Assembly: GCA_903813345.2 (NCBI GenBank)
Contig: CAIIXF020000006.1
Span: forward strand, 28,281,936 to 28,345,935
Length of the DNA: 64,000 nucleotides
Source: Owenia fusiformis
Taxonomy: Eukaryota > Annelida > Polychaeta > Sabellida > Oweniidae
Reading direction: 5' to 3'
Shown here: in pieces, positions 1 to 12,605 of the stretch
Position numbering within the stretch: the first letter of the stretch is position 1
Layout: each line of letters starts with the position of its first letter
Made by a program: the position numbers and the translations under genes
Notes under the pieces: generated by a model
Databases searched by the model: none
What the model saw: the letters and a program-made list of their open reading frames with translations, nothing else
Told to the model about the DNA's origin: nothing

Positions 1-126
1 TCCAATATACCCAATGGGGCATAAACCACTTGTCCCATTGAGTCCTATACAACGTATGGTGTATGGTGGGCTTTAATTGTAATCTGGTGGTGGTATCATA
101 TTCCCATTGTGTTTCATGTTATTTAC

Positions 127-666
127 CTAAAGATGAGGCAGCTAGATCAGGCACAGTTGTCACTACTGGTAGGTCAGTTCCTATGTTATCCTCGTCTATC
201 TGTACTCTTTCCTTTAGTGGTTCATCATTGTACATGTGGTTTAGCCCTGGAATCACAATCAACGTAGTCTTGCATTAAGTCTTTCCTCCCTCCTCCATTG
301 GAATGTATGATTAATGTGACAAAACATTTGTTAACAGTTTAAAGGAATTATATCAACCCTATTTGAAGTTTCAATAAATATCAGGATGCAATGCAGCATT
401 TCCACTCAACAGTTCAATTTTCAACAGTGCTGACTGACTGTACAATACTTAACCATTCACTTTAAATATAAGTACTGAAAAATGTGTTGCAAACACCTCC
501 ACATGTAAAACACTTTTCATTTATTTTTGAGATATTTTATTGACCTACCCTGTGCTAAGTTGAACTTGATTTTCCTGACACAATGTTGGACAGATATTCC
601 CTTTGGTTTGAAGATACAGAACACTCCTCCCTTATTGAGGGCATTGTATACACGTCTCGCACTCAT
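127..666 (-). CDS. TRUB2: TRUB2-like tRNA/mRNA pseudouridine synthase, first two coding exons (partial, leaves window)
   Basis: Two minus-strand exons, 666-549 and 246-127, continue off the left edge. Exon 1 starts at an ATG (666) and reads MSARRVYNALNKGGVF..., ends LAQ and a G before a GTAGGT donor. Exon 2 begins after a CAG acceptor at 247-249, supplies GLNHMYNDEPLKERVQ..., and ends before GTAAAT. Phase is consistent: 118 nt, then 2+117+1 nt. The segment VFCIFKPKGISVQH matches the start of the TruB fold in TRUB2 (human FAVYKPPGLKWKH), and the next residues follow TRUB2 as I remember it. TRUB2 is a mitochondrial pseudouridine synthase. The catalytic Asp (in the GHRLD-type motif) would lie in an exon outside the window, so activity cannot be judged. 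A further 5' noncoding exon is possible because a CAG sits just before the ATG. Confidence 0.75.
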
Positions 667-749
667 GCCGATAATCTGAAAATAAAGCTATACATGTAAA
701 TCATCCCACAACTGTAATTCACTTCGATAACTGATGGATTTTGACAGCA

Positions 750-1095
750 TTTAAAGGGGCAACAAGGACTGTAGAGAAAAAATTCGAAATTTTTTATTTT
801 TTCTGAGCTTTCAGGTCAATATTTAGCTTAACATGTTCTTTGACATACCTTTTTTCTTAAAATGTATGGATAAACCTTCAATGTCAGCAATATTATAAGA
901 AGTGTAAATTCAGTTCAAAGCTTCTATAAAGGGAGTCCCACTTAGAGATTTTTAAGATTCACCACGTTTCAAGAGGAATATTAGCTGGAATAATGTTCAT
1001 CCAGGGGGTTTCTTTGTAGATAATAAAAATATATGTTAGTCTTGATGAAATATCCAAACTTAAATATATTTTGACACTGGTCGATGATCGTTGAA
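750..1095 (+). repeat. Dispersed repeat, copy 1 (second copy at 51565-51856)
   Basis: This stretch and 51565-51856 share long near-identical runs in the same orientation, for example CAGGTCAATATTTAGCTTAA, GGGAGTCCCACTTA, and the run around ATGTTCATCCAGGGGG. Copy 2 lacks about 45 bp present here. No coding potential or clear terminal inverted repeat was seen. It is probably a non-autonomous element. Confidence 0.7.
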
Positions 1096-1416
1096 TGCCC
1101 CCTGCACTAATTGTTGCATCTTAATATTAAAATCCAACCTAGGCCTACTCTTACAGTTAACATGAGGCCTAAATTTCCAAAAATTTTTTGTGAAAACAAC
1201 TGGTCTCTACAAATAGCAAATAGTACATGATGGCAAATGAAATTATATCTCTCAAATTGCTATGTACTGAGTATCCACACTCCACAGAAGTAAATCCCCC
1301 ATTACCGGGCCCATCACACACATGTACACCATTTTAGGGGAAGAATTTAAATCTGTGACTCACATTCCATATCTAGGAATTAAAATCATGACTACATGTA
1401 CACACATACATGTACT

Positions 1417-1798
1417 ACAGTCTGTTACACTGCTTCAAAGGCAAGCAGTTAAACCTGGAATGTGAGAAATCTAAATAATATTGTGCAATAATATATAGAA
1501 AAATATATTCATATTGCACACGAATGACATTTGTATATGTTGGGTTGCTAGTAAATTGTCTCATAAAGTCTGTAACCTTTTATATTTTGATGCTTCCCTG
1601 CCATGTTAATTCTCAAAAAATAACATGGCGGACAGACCTCAAATTACAAGAAGGCACTGAACACTAAATAATCTGAAATATACAAATGTCAATTGTGTGC
1701 AATATGAATATATTTTTCTATATATTATGGCACAATGGTCTATAATTTCTTATTTTTCAGGTTCAACTGCTTGCCTTTGAAGCAGTGTAACAGACTGT
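1417..1798. mobile_element. Inverted-repeat MITE (382 bp)
   Basis: The ends are inverted copies: ACAGTCTGTTACACTGCTTC on the left is complemented on the right, and pairing continues inward through GTGCAATAATATAT to about 125 bp per arm. No ORF. It shares its inner arm sequence with the neighbouring element at 1973-2614, so the two belong to one family. Confidence 0.75.
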
Positions 1799-1972
1799 GA
1801 TGGTGGAATCGAAATCCAACATGACGCTGTGCTTCTCCTGGCGCGACCTCCACCAGTGCCTAGAGAACATAAAAGCCAAGGCATACAGGTCTGGCCAAAC
1901 CTATAATATGCTAGTGCATAATTAGATCCTTACCGCCAGAAGTGGATATCAACATCTACAGAGACCAAGACA

Positions 1973-2614
1973 CTAGAGTCCATTTCACTGCATCATTTCG
2001 TCAGTAGAACGGCAAAAATAAGAAATTGGGAGACCATTGTGCAATAATATATGGAAAAGTATATTCGTATTCATAATGTACATGAATGACATTTGTATAT
2101 TTCAGATTTTTTAGTTTTTTGTGCAATAAGCCTGTGCCGTCTTGTAATTTGAAGAATTTCAGCCATGTTAATCTTATTGAAAATAACATGGCAGAGAAAC
2201 ATCCAAATATAAGAGGCCACATACTTTATAAGCCAAACTACAGTTGGGGACAAAAATAAATGACAGGTCGATTTTCGATCACCATTTCCTAATTATGGTG
2301 GTCTGAAAGCCCATAATTTCCAATATTGTCTACATACATATCCCTTAAAATTTGTATATTTTACATTTTGTATAATCTCATCCACTGATTTATGGCCTCT
2401 TGTAAATTCTCTTATTTTTAACATGGGAAATCCTCACTTCAGCAAATCCACCTGTCATTTATTTATGTCCCCAACTGTAGAAGCAATCCAAGATATACAA
2501 ATGTCATTTATGTACATTATGAATATACTTTTCCATATATTATTGCACAATGGTCTCCCAATTTCTTATTTTTGCCGTTCTACTGACGAAATGAAGCGGT
2601 GAAATGGAATCTAG
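1973..2614. mobile_element. Inverted-repeat MITE related to the 1417-1798 element, interrupted by a mariner-type MITE
   Basis: Left end CTAGAGTCCATTTCACTGCA pairs with the right end near 2590-2614. The arms run about 130 bp, including CGTCAGTAGAACGGCAAAAA, the GTGCAATAATATATGG block and ACATGAATGACATTTG. The element at 2241-2477 is inserted between the arms. Confidence 0.75.
2241..2477 (+). mobile_element. Tc1/mariner-type MITE, 237 bp, copy 1 (nested)
   Basis: Terminal inverted repeats of about 29 bp begin CAGTTGGGGACA and end TGTCCCCAACTG, flanked by TA on both sides (2239-2240 and 2478-2479), the Tc1/mariner target duplication. No ORF. A second copy of identical length lies at 20860-21096 with only four differences by eye. 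It sits inside an older inverted-repeat element. Confidence 0.9.
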
Positions 2615-2868
2615 GCTAAGAGCAGTCAGAGATTTTTTAGCAAATGTAATTCAAGTATGGATGTCGTGTTTTTGGAATAGATCATTACCTAAAGGGGTTC
2701 AATCAAACGCCTCCATTGACTTCTTGTAATTCTCTGTTTATTATTTTACGTAATAACGTACACTTACTCCCTAAATGTGATTATTAAGAAGAGTTTTTTA
2801 ATTTTTCACATTTTTTTCAAACCAAGAACATCTGTATCACTTCCGGATAAAACCGCTACAGCGAAATA

Positions 2869-5800
2869 ATGGCAGAAAGAGTTTCAGAACTTTTGGATTC
2901 TCTTCCTTCGTCTGTAGACGTCATTGGATCTTTACATGAAATAAAAACAATTCTTAATTCTTTACATCCTTCTACTCTAAAGGAAATTGTGCCGAATGTA
3001 TCATTTAACACCGTATTTGATTGCATAAACTCTTCTGAAAGGTAAGTCATTTTATTTTTACTGTATTATCGCCCATTCCCAAAATATTGTTTTTGACACT
3101 TGTACTAGGAATTTATAGGTGGATTCGTCAATTGCGTATATTATACATAGGTAACCTTACAAAATTCACCTGTCAATTTCTTACATCATTTTGGAGTGAA
3201 AATGAGAGTTGACTTTGTTATGAAAAAAAATATCAAAATATTGCAAGTCATTTCAAAGTCCAATGATTTCAACTTCACTACGAACTAAGAACTCACTTGG
3301 AGGGGGGGTAAAGATAAACCTAGTGAATTTATCGCAGTGCTCTCATTAGTGATTAGATATCTCGTGCAATTTGACATTTGATCAATGACATGCCCATGTT
3401 TTATTGGCTTTATTGTATTTCGTAGTGAAGTGATTGAGGCCAGTAGTGATGTCTTACAACAACTACTCCAGGCTCTGGAACCTCTTGTTGTCCTCACACA
3501 GTTCCAAACTGAACTCATTCTTGGAATGAGCCACAGCAATGTGAAAGTCAGGAAGCTTTGTCTAAAGCAGGTGGGTGTTGTTGTAATATATACATGTACA
3601 TAAAAATGTATATATGTGTATAAAAAAATGCAACAAACAATTATCAATATCAGTGATCACTGCATGTCATAGAAATTTCTTGAAAGTTCTTTTGTATATC
3701 GTGTCTCTGCATTACTGCATTATTAGGCGAGGGGTCTATTATTCAAATGTTAACATGGCCTTCAAAACATGGGATTAAAGAGCTGTGTGTAACACCATGT
3801 AACAAACCTGTAATAACTTGTTTAAGATGAATTAACATGTATTTGGTTTTGATAACAGATACTGTGTGTTGCTGAGAATGATGGAAGTGATCTAGTACCA
3901 TGTGAAGATGTATTGATCCAGGTTGTCAGGTGCTTGGGTGATGAGACCTTAGAGGTGGCATTGTTGGCAGCTAAAATATTAACTACATTAGGTAAAGTAA
4001 ATCACAGGCTGTATGTGGCATAGTGGCAGGAATGCTACCACCACTTTATAGCATATTTAGGATGAAATATTAAAATTCCATCACGATCACCACACCCTCT
4101 TTGTCTCAATCTTTCCAAATGACAGATAAGAGGGGGCCTGGTAAACTAGAATGTTTATGCACTGATCTTTAAATTGTTCTGTGTACTTTAACTGGCAAAC
4201 TTTATACAGTAGGTGAGAGATTGTTTTGCTCTTTTCAGAGATACATATATGTATAAGAATGTCTATACTGATAGAATCTGTTCCTTACTTCGTATTTCAC
4301 CATTTTATTTATTATGCCACAAAGCTATCATAAAACATATGTATTACCTGTAGTTTTACAAATTGTTTTTTCAGGTCAGAATTCAGCTGGAGTTAAGGTA
4401 TTGTTCTCTGGAGTCATATTAGAAGAGCTGACATCAGTGATGGAAAAGAGTGACATCATCCGCTATCGTGTCTTTGAAATGGTTGTAAATGTTGCATCAA
4501 GTTCAAACAAGGCACTGACTTTTGCATCCCAAGCTGGCTTCCTGAATCAACTTGTAAATGAGGTAAGACTTACTAGTAAAATACATCCGTGTCACTTTCA
4601 AGCTAAATCAAGGTGGGCCTAGTTTGGAATTAAGGTGGGCATAGGGGTCAATTTTTGGAATCAAGGAATGTTTTGTGGGATGTTTTTTTGAACTAATTTA
4701 GGTTTAGTGTGATTGGTTTAAGAATAGGCCTAGAGGTATGTCTCCTGGATTAAGGTAAGACCAAGTGGGACTACTTGGTAGGCCTAGAGTATGTCTCCTG
4801 GATTAAGGTAAGACCAAGTGGGACTACTTGGTAGGCCTAGAGGTATGACTTCTGGATTAAGGTAAGACCAAGTGGGACTACTTGGTAGGCCTAGAGGTAT
4901 GACTTCTGGATTAAGGTAAGACCAAGTGGGACTACTTGGTAGGCCTAGAGGTATGACTTCTGGATTAAGGTAAGACCAAGTGGGACTACTTGGTAGGCCT
5001 AGAGGTATGACTTCTGGATTAAGGTAAGACCAAGTGGGACTACTTGGTAGGCCTAGAAGTATGACTTCTGGATTAAGGTAAGACCAAGTGGGACTACTTG
5101 GTAGGCCTAGAGGTATGACTTCTGGATTAAGGTAAGACCAAATGTGACTACTTGGTAGGCCTAGAGGTATGACTTCTGGATTAAGGTAAGACCAAGTGGG
5201 ACTACTTGGTAGGCCTAGAGGTATGACTTCTGGATTAAGGTAAGACCAAGTGGGACTACTTGGTAGGCCTAGAGGTATGTCTCCTGGATTAAGGTAAGAC
5301 CAAGTGAGACTACTTGGTAGGCCTAGAGGTATGACTTCTGGATTAAGGTAAGACCAAGTGGGACTACTTGGTAGGCCTAGAGGTATGACTTCTGGATTAA
5401 GGTAAGACCAAGTGAGACTACTTGGTAGGCCTAGAGGTATGACTTCTGGATTAAGGTAAGACCAAGTGAGACTACTTGGTAGGCCTAGAGGTATGACTTC
5501 TGGATTAAGGTAAGACCAAGTGGGACTACTTTGTAGGCCTGGAGGTATGTCTCCTGGATTAAGGTAAGACCAAGTGGGACTACTTGGTAGGCCTAGAGGT
5601 ATGTCTCCTGGATTAAGGTAAGACCAAGTGGGACTACTTGGTAGGCCTAGAGGTATGACTTCTGGATTAAGGTAAGACCAAGTGGGACTACTTGGTAGGC
5701 CTAGAGGTATGTCTCCTGGATTAAGGTAAGACCAAGTGGGACTTCTTGGTAGGCCTAGAGGTATGTCTCCTGGATTAAGGTAAAACCAAGTGGGACTACT

Positions 5801-8800
5801 TGGTAGGCCTAGAGGTATGTCTCCTGGATTAAGGTAAGACCAAGTGGGACTACTTGGTAGGCCTAGAGGTATGACTTCTGGATTAAGGTAAGACCAAGTG
5901 GGACTACTTGGAAGGCCTAGAGGTATGACTTCTGGATTAAGGTAAGACCAAGTGGGACTACTTGGTAGGCCTAGAGGTATGACTTCTGGATTAAGGTAAG
6001 ACCAAGTGGGACTACTTGGTAGGCCTAGAGGTATGTCTCCTGGATTAAGGTAAGACCAAGTGGGACTACTTGGTAGGCCTAGAGGTATGACTTCTGGATT
6101 AAGGTAAGACCAAGTGGGACTACTTGGTAGGCCTAGAGGTATGACTTCTGGATTAAGGTAAGACCAAGTGGGACTACTTGGTAGGCCTCGAGGTATGAGT
6201 TCTGGATTAAGGTAAGACCAAGTGGGACTACTTGGTAGGCCTAGAGGTATGACTTCTGGATTAAGGTAAGACCAAGTGGGACTACTTGGTAGGCCTAGAG
6301 GTATGTCTCCTGGATTAAGGTAAGACCAAGTGGGACTACTTGGTAGGCCTAGAGGTATGACTTCTGGATTAAGGTAAGACCAAGTGGGACTACTTGGTAG
6401 GCCTAGAGGTATGACTTCTGGATTAAGGTAAGACCAAGTGGGACTACTTGGTAGGCCTAGAGGTATGACTTCTGGATTAAGGTAAGACCAAGTGGGACTA
6501 CTTGGTAGGCCTAGAAGTATGACTTCTGGATTAAGGTAAGACCAAGTGGGACTACTTGGTAGGCCTAGAGGTATGACTTCTGGATTAAGGTAAGACCAAA
6601 TGTGACTACTTGGTAGGCCTAGAGGTATGACTTCTGGATTAAGGTAAGACCAAGTGGGACTACTTGGTAGGCCTAGAGGTATGACTTCTGGATTAAGGTA
6701 AGACCAAGTGGGACTACTTGGTAGGCCTAGAGGTATGTCTCCTGGATTAAGGTAAGACCAAGTGAGACTACTTGGTAGGCCTAGAGGTATGACTTCTGGA
6801 TTAAGGTAAGACCAAGTGGGACTACTTGGTAGGCCTAGAGGTATGACTTCTGGATTAAGGTAAGACCAAGTGAGACTACTTGGTAGGCCTAGAGGTATGA
6901 CTTCTGGATTAAGGTAAGACCAAGTGAGACTACTTGGTAGGCCTAGAGGTATGACTTCTGGATTAAGGTAAGACCAAGTGGGACTACTTTGTAGGCCTGG
7001 AGGTATGTCTCCTGGATTAAGGTAAGACCAAGTGGGACTACTTGGTAGGCCTAGAGGTATGTCTCCTGGATTAAGGTAAGACCAAGTGGGACTACTTGGT
7101 AGGCCTAGAGGTATGACTTCTGGATTAAGGTAAGACCAAGTGGGACTACTTGGTAGGCCTAGAGGTATGTCTCCTGGATTAAGGTAAGACCAAGTGGGAC
7201 TTCTTGGTAGGCCTAGAGGTATGTCTCCTGGATTAAGGTAAAATCAAGTGGGACTACTTGGTAGGCCTAGAGGTATGTCTCCTGGATTAAGGTAAGACCA
7301 AGTGGGACTACTTGGTAGGCCTAGAGGTATGACTTCTGGATTAAGGTAAGACCAAGTGGGACTACTTGGAAGGCCTAGAGGTATGACTTCTGGATTAAGG
7401 TAAGACCAAGTGGGACTACTTGGTAGGCCTAGAGGTATGACTTCTGGATTAAGGTAAGACCAAGTGGGACTACTTGGTAGGCCTAGAGGTATGTCTCCTG
7501 GATTAAGGTAAGACCAAGTGGGACTACTTGGTAGGCCTAGAGGTATGACTTCTGGATTAAGGTAAGACCAAGTGGGACTACTTGGTAGGCCTAGAGGTAT
7601 GACTTCTGGATTAAGGTAAGACCAAGTGGGACTACTTGGTAGGCCTCGAGGTATGAGTTCTGGATTAAGGTAAGACCAAGTGGGACTACTTGGTAGGCCT
7701 AGAGGTATGACTTCTGGATTAAGGTAAGACCAAGTGGGACTACTTGGTAGGCCTAGAGGTATGTCTCCTGGATTAAGGTAAGACCAAGTGGGACTACTTG
7801 GTAGGCCTAGAGGTATGTCTCCTGGATTAAGGTAAGACCAAGTGGGACTACTTGGTAGGCCTAGAGGTATGACTTCTGGATTAAGGTAAGACCAAGTGAG
7901 ACTACTTGGTAGGCCTAGAGGTATGTCTCCTGGATTAAGGTAAGACCAAGTGGGACTACTTGGTAGGCCTAGAGGTATGACTTCTGGATTAAGGTAAGAC
8001 CAAGTGGGACTACTTGGTAGGCCTAGAGGTATGTCTCCTGGATTAAGGTAAGACCAAGTGGGACTACTTGGTAGGCCTAGAGGTATGACTTCTGGATTAA
8101 GGTAAGACCAAGTGGGACTACTTGGTAGGCCTAGAGGTATGACTTCTGGATTAAGGTAAGACCAAGTGGGACTACTTGGTAGGCCTAGAGGTATGACTTC
8201 TGGATTAAGGTAAGACCAAGTGGGACTACTTGGTAGGCCTAGAGGTATGTCTCCTGGATTAAGGTAAGACCAAGTGGGACTACTTGGTAGGCCTAGAGGT
8301 ATGACTTCTGGATTAAGGTAAGACCAAGTGGGACTACTTGGTAGGCCTAGAGGTATGACTTCTGGATTAAGGTAAGACCAAGTGGGACTACTTGGTAGGC
8401 CTAGAGGTATGACTTCTGGATTATGGTAAGACCAAGTGGGACTACTTGGTAGGCCTAGAGGTATGTCTCCTGGATTAAGGTAAGACCAAGTGGGACTACT
8501 TGGTAGGCCTAGAGGTATGAATTATGGATTAAGGTAAGACCAAGTGGGACTACTTGGTAGGCCTAGAGGTATGACTTCTGGATTATGGTAAGACCAAGTG
8601 AGACTACTTGGTAGGCCTAGAGGTATGTCTCCTGGGTTAAGGTAAGACCAAGTGGGACTACTTGGTAGGCCTAGAGGTATGAATTATGGATTAAGGTAAG
8701 ACCAAGTGGGACTACTTGGTAGGCCTGGAGGCATGTCTCCTGGATTAAGGTAAGACCAAGTGGGACTACTTGGTAGGCCTAGAGGTATGTCTCCTGGATT

Positions 8801-11560
8801 AAGGTAAGACCAAGTGGGACTACTTGGTAGGCCTAGAGGTATGACTTCTGGATTAAGGTAAGACCAAGTGGGACTACTTGGTAGGCCTAGAGGTATGTCT
8901 CCTGGATTAAGGTAAGACCAAGTGGGACTACTTGGTAGGCCTAGAGGTATGTCTCCTGGATTAAGGTAAGACCAAGTGGGACTACTTGGTAGGCCTAGAG
9001 GTATGACTTCTGGATTAAGGTAAGACCAAGTAGGACTACTTGGTAGGCCTAGAGGTATGACTTCTGGATTAAGGTAAGACCAAGTGGGACTACTTGGTAG
9101 GCCTAGAGGTATGACTTCTGGATTAAGGTAAGACCAAGTGGGACTACTTAATTGGTAGGCCTAGAGGTATGACTTCTGGATTAAGGTAAGACCAAGTGGG
9201 ACTACTTGGTAGGCCTAGAGGTATGACTTCTGGATTAAGGTAAGACCAAGTGGGACTACTTGGTAGGCCTAGAAGTATGTCTCCTGGATTAAGGTAAGAC
9301 CAAGTGGGACTACTTGGTAGGCCTAGAAGTATGTCTCCTGGATTAAGGTAAGACCAAGTGGGACTACTTGGTAGGCCTAGAAGTATGTCTCCTGGATTAA
9401 GGTAAGACCAAGTGGGATTACTTTGGAATTAAGGTAAGCCTAGAGGTATGACTTCTGGAATTAAGGAGGGACCTAATGGGATTCCTTTTACGTTCTTCGG
9501 AATTAAAGTAGGCCTAGGGGGACAAAATAACTTTTGATATTTTCAAGAACTGAAATTCAAATGTTGCAAAAAAAGTACATTTAAATTGAACAGATAAATA
9601 CTCTTTGATGATACCAAATCAAAATAAATACAAATCTGATCTAAAAATCTTTATATTATTTCAGATTCAGAAAGATGACATTCTGATTCAGCTGAACTGT
9701 ATTGAATTGTTGAAAGATCTGGCTCTTCATAGTCACGGCCTTGCTTACCTTGAACAGCAGGGGGTTGTCACAAAATTGGAGATTATGATGTCACAATGTG
9801 ATGAAAATCCTCTCATGGGGTTCCTTTTGCCAGGTAAGCGGCTGGTTCACTCACAGTAAGTCATGTCAGAGTTATGGCTGCTATAAATGTTACTGTAGAA
9901 CTGCTATAAATGTTAACAATGAGAGGTTGATCTGATGGCATACTAGTCAATTGGACATCCAAAATATGGCACCAAAAATGCTCACACTGAGGAGATTACT
10001 TTGAAGAGGTTTCTCAAAATGTAGGTTTTACTTTAACTCTTTTATAAGTTTTTTTATTGCTACTATTATGCGCATATAAGTGATTAAATGTAAGTGATTA
10101 ATTCCAGGTAATTTGCATTCACAATTTTTTAATGTTTCAGGTCTCATCAAATTCTTTGGCAATGTTGCCAGGATCCACCCAAATGAGATATGTGATCAAT
10201 TCAAAGCATTCACTAATACCTTATTTGGACTTGTGACGTCACCTGATCAATCTCTGAAAGGAATTGCCATAGAAACAGTTGGGGTCATAGGTGAAAGACC
10301 TGAAGGAAAATTGGCGTTGGAGAAAATGAGTAAGTGGCGATTAAAATAGTTTATTTAGAGGGAAGGGGGTTGGATATAAAAATATCAATCAGTTGCTATT
10401 ATTAGTCATAACACTAAAGAGTAACTTTCAACCAATTTGCAATGAAATTTTAATTTTTTAATTTGATTTTAATCCTAAGCTGATTGCATTTTTCCCAGTT
10501 GGATATTCCCCCACTTTCACACTCCTCTGAATTGTTTTTAGTTTAAAATGATAGTGACATTTAAATGAAGTCATATTTTCTGTTTCCTAGGCAACCAGAT
10601 GGATAATGCAGTGAAAGTTATAGGTGGCGCTATAAAATCATCTCCAGAGGAGGTTCGTTCACGAGCTATTGAATCTGCATCAAATCTCATGGCCCTTAAG
10701 GTAAATATGAACTTACATTTTCAATAGTGATGATAAAGGTTCCCTGAATAAAGTAGAGCCAAATCCCCTAGGAAACAAGTCAATGTTAAAAATCTGAAAA
10801 GTTGATTATCATAATGTCACAATTCTTTAGCCATAACCAGGCCAGGGTTATACATGTTAAATCACCCTGTCTTAAAGATGTCATTGTCGGTACCCACGCT
10901 CAATTACTACATTCTGACAGGTCATAATATGGATGAAGCAAGATGTAAAGATGTCCCATTCACAAGAAAGTGGCTAGAACACTTAGTTGATGACAGTGGT
11001 GTTGTTAACCATAGGTCCTGGGCCGATATAAAGATGGCAGCACCAACAGAATCCAGTATGGAGTACAGATCGATTACCATGCCATCGTTATTTAAAAATT
11101 ATTTCTATCGACCTTTGCCTATGTTGTTAACTATGTTTTACTGTAGTTGTCTTTTTTTCAGCTGGAGGATCACACCATGGAACTGCTGGCCATTACGGAG
11201 AACTGGTTCAATCGTTTGATCCCCAAACCACTGGAGCTATTACTGGAGATAGTACAACAGCCATTGCTTGAGCTACGAGTACCCACCCTTACTATTATCT
11301 CCCACCTAGCTGTGCAACCCTGGGGGCAGACAATGTTGAATAACCAACCAGGTTTCAATGAATATATTTTAAATCGGTCGACGGAAAATACAAAGGAAGG
11401 AAAAGAACTGAAGTTTCTGATTGCGAAAAATTTGATTGATTCTCCATCGGTTCCGGAAATATTTGGGCGGCCATATTTGTTACGTTTACGGGAGTACCAC
11501 CGTGAAGGGCCGTTTTATGTGAGAGCGCAGGCTGAAGTCGCTACAGAGGAGGACAGTTAG
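2869..11560 (+). CDS. PSMD5: 26S proteasome non-ATPase regulatory subunit 5 (assembly chaperone S5B), complete, 8 exons
   Basis: Exons: 2869-3041, 3426-3570, 3859-3991, 4375-4562, 9665-9833, 10141-10329, 10591-10700, 11162-11560; total 1506 nt, 501 aa, phase-consistent at every junction (human about 504 aa). PSMD5/S5B binds PSMC2 and helps assemble the 19S base; it is built of HEAT/ARM-like helices. The start MAERVSELLDSLPSS and the end, with WFNRLIPKPLELL, QPWGQTML and EIFGRPYLLRLREY, match PSMD5 (human ...WFSSL, QPWAQKLM, EIFGNPNYLRLRTY). Most donors are GTAAGN; exon 2 uses GTGGGT. Intron 4 (4563-9664) carries the 54-bp array. The gene diverges from the TRUB2-like gene and converges on the death-domain gene. 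The start is the first ATG in an A-rich context after ACAGCGAAATA. Confidence 0.93.
4725..9465 (+). repeat. 54-bp minisatellite in PSMD5 intron 4, about 87 units, each with a 5' splice-site consensus
   Basis: The unit is 54 bp. It contains AAGGTAAGACC, then the perfect hairpin ACCAAGT-GGGACT-ACTTGGT, the palindrome TAGGCCTA, AGAGGTATG, then either ACTTCT or TCTCCT, then GGATTA. The two 6-bp versions intermix along the array. Three degenerate half-units near 4615-4740 and 9410-9520 look like decaying edges. Rare variants recur exactly 1458 bp (27 units) apart, showing a higher-order duplication. The array begins about 160 bp after the true exon-4 donor (GAG-GTAAGACTTAC). Confidence 0.95.
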
Positions 11561-11590
11561 AGGGACTGTGTTTACTCAAGAAAATGGTAC

Positions 11591-11596
11591 AATAAA
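11591..11596 (+). terminator. Polyadenylation signal of PSMD5
   Basis: Canonical AATAAA, 30 bp after the PSMD5 stop codon; a second AATAAA at 11751-11756 could give a longer 3' UTR. Confidence 0.6.
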
Positions 11597-12404
11597 AGAT
11601 GTCCATTTGTGATTCTTTTGATTATCGTCTCCAATGAATAGAAAATACTAACAAAATACATTCTACAATATAGTTTTAAATTTATTTACAAAATTAATTA
11701 AAAATGTTGTTTTCAGTTTTTTTGTGTATGGTTGAAAGCCAGGAAGAAGGAATAAACTATAAAATACAAAACATGAACTCTTGGCCTGTTTATTTACAAT
11801 TAGTCAAACACGTTAGTCACTTACTTCCTTAAACTTTTATCAAACCAAGATAACCCTCTGCAAGAGTTACACTCTACTTCTTCACTCTCAAAATAAGTGA
11901 CAATTCTCAAAAATTCATGAGACTATATTTTCATATCCATTCAAAGATACATTTGAGATCAGTGAGACCAAATCATATCAATAGTTGGGGGAATAATGAG
12001 TAACTATTGGATATTCAGCTTATATATCACGTTAAATCCGATCTCATTCTGAAAAACTCCTTTTTGTTTCAGAACCATGTGTTACATTGTTTTTAATATG
12101 GCATCTAGAATGTTATAAATATTATAGAGGGGAATACAATACAAAAAATGTGTATGGTGAATAAAATAAAAATTGTGCGAATAAACCTGAACTTCTCGTT
12201 GATTATGGTAGCATTAATACTTGTGTAACAGGTCATTTCAAAACATAATTTTTCTTTCGAGGAAAATGTTTCTAATTGAGGCAACCTACCACCTACCAAA
12301 AAATAAAAAATAAAAAGTCTCATCTTCAAAGAAATACAAAACTGTCCTGGTTGAAGTTCCTCCCTCAGAAAAACTGTTTTGATGCAATCTGTATAAGCAG
12401 TGAT

Positions 12405-12605
12405 CTCCCCAGCATTAAAGCAAGTGGGCGCAGCACCCACCTGAGATTTTGAAAATAGGCTTGCACCCACCTGAAAATCCATTTCCGCCCACTTGAAAAT
12501 GAGAAAAATCATGAAAAAGTTGCATATTTTGACCAATTTTGATCTGAATTGTGAAAATGAGAATTTTGCACGTCCACCTGAGAAAAAATCCTGGGGAGAT
12601 CCCTG
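12405..12605 (-). mobile_element. MITE of the GATCTCCCCAGCATTAAAGC family
   Basis: Starts GATCTCCCCAGCATTAAAGC, carries several copies of CACCCACCTGA, and ends CCTGGGGAGATC, so the termini are inverted. The same family lies in opposite orientation at 38705-39052. Confidence 0.75.

Larger units (their letters stand above)
667..2868. other. Intergenic interval between divergent TRUB2-like and PSMD5 genes
   Basis: The 2.2 kb between the two starts contains no supportable coding exon. Most of it is repeat: a dispersed repeat at about 750-1090, an inverted-repeat element at 1417-1798, and a related one at 1973-2614 with a mariner-type MITE nested in it. Only about 250 bp next to PSMD5 looks free of repeats, so the promoter is probably there. 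I see no convincing TATA box. Confidence 0.6.

Noticed and set aside
4725-9465. CRISPR-like array
   Set aside because: Units are contiguous with no variable spacers, and the context is an animal intron.
10854-11219. 121-aa plus-strand frame between PSMD5 exons 7 and 8, as an extra exon
   Set aside because: PSMD5 exons 7 and 8 join directly in phase and match the family there; the frame's sequence resembles nothing in PSMD5.
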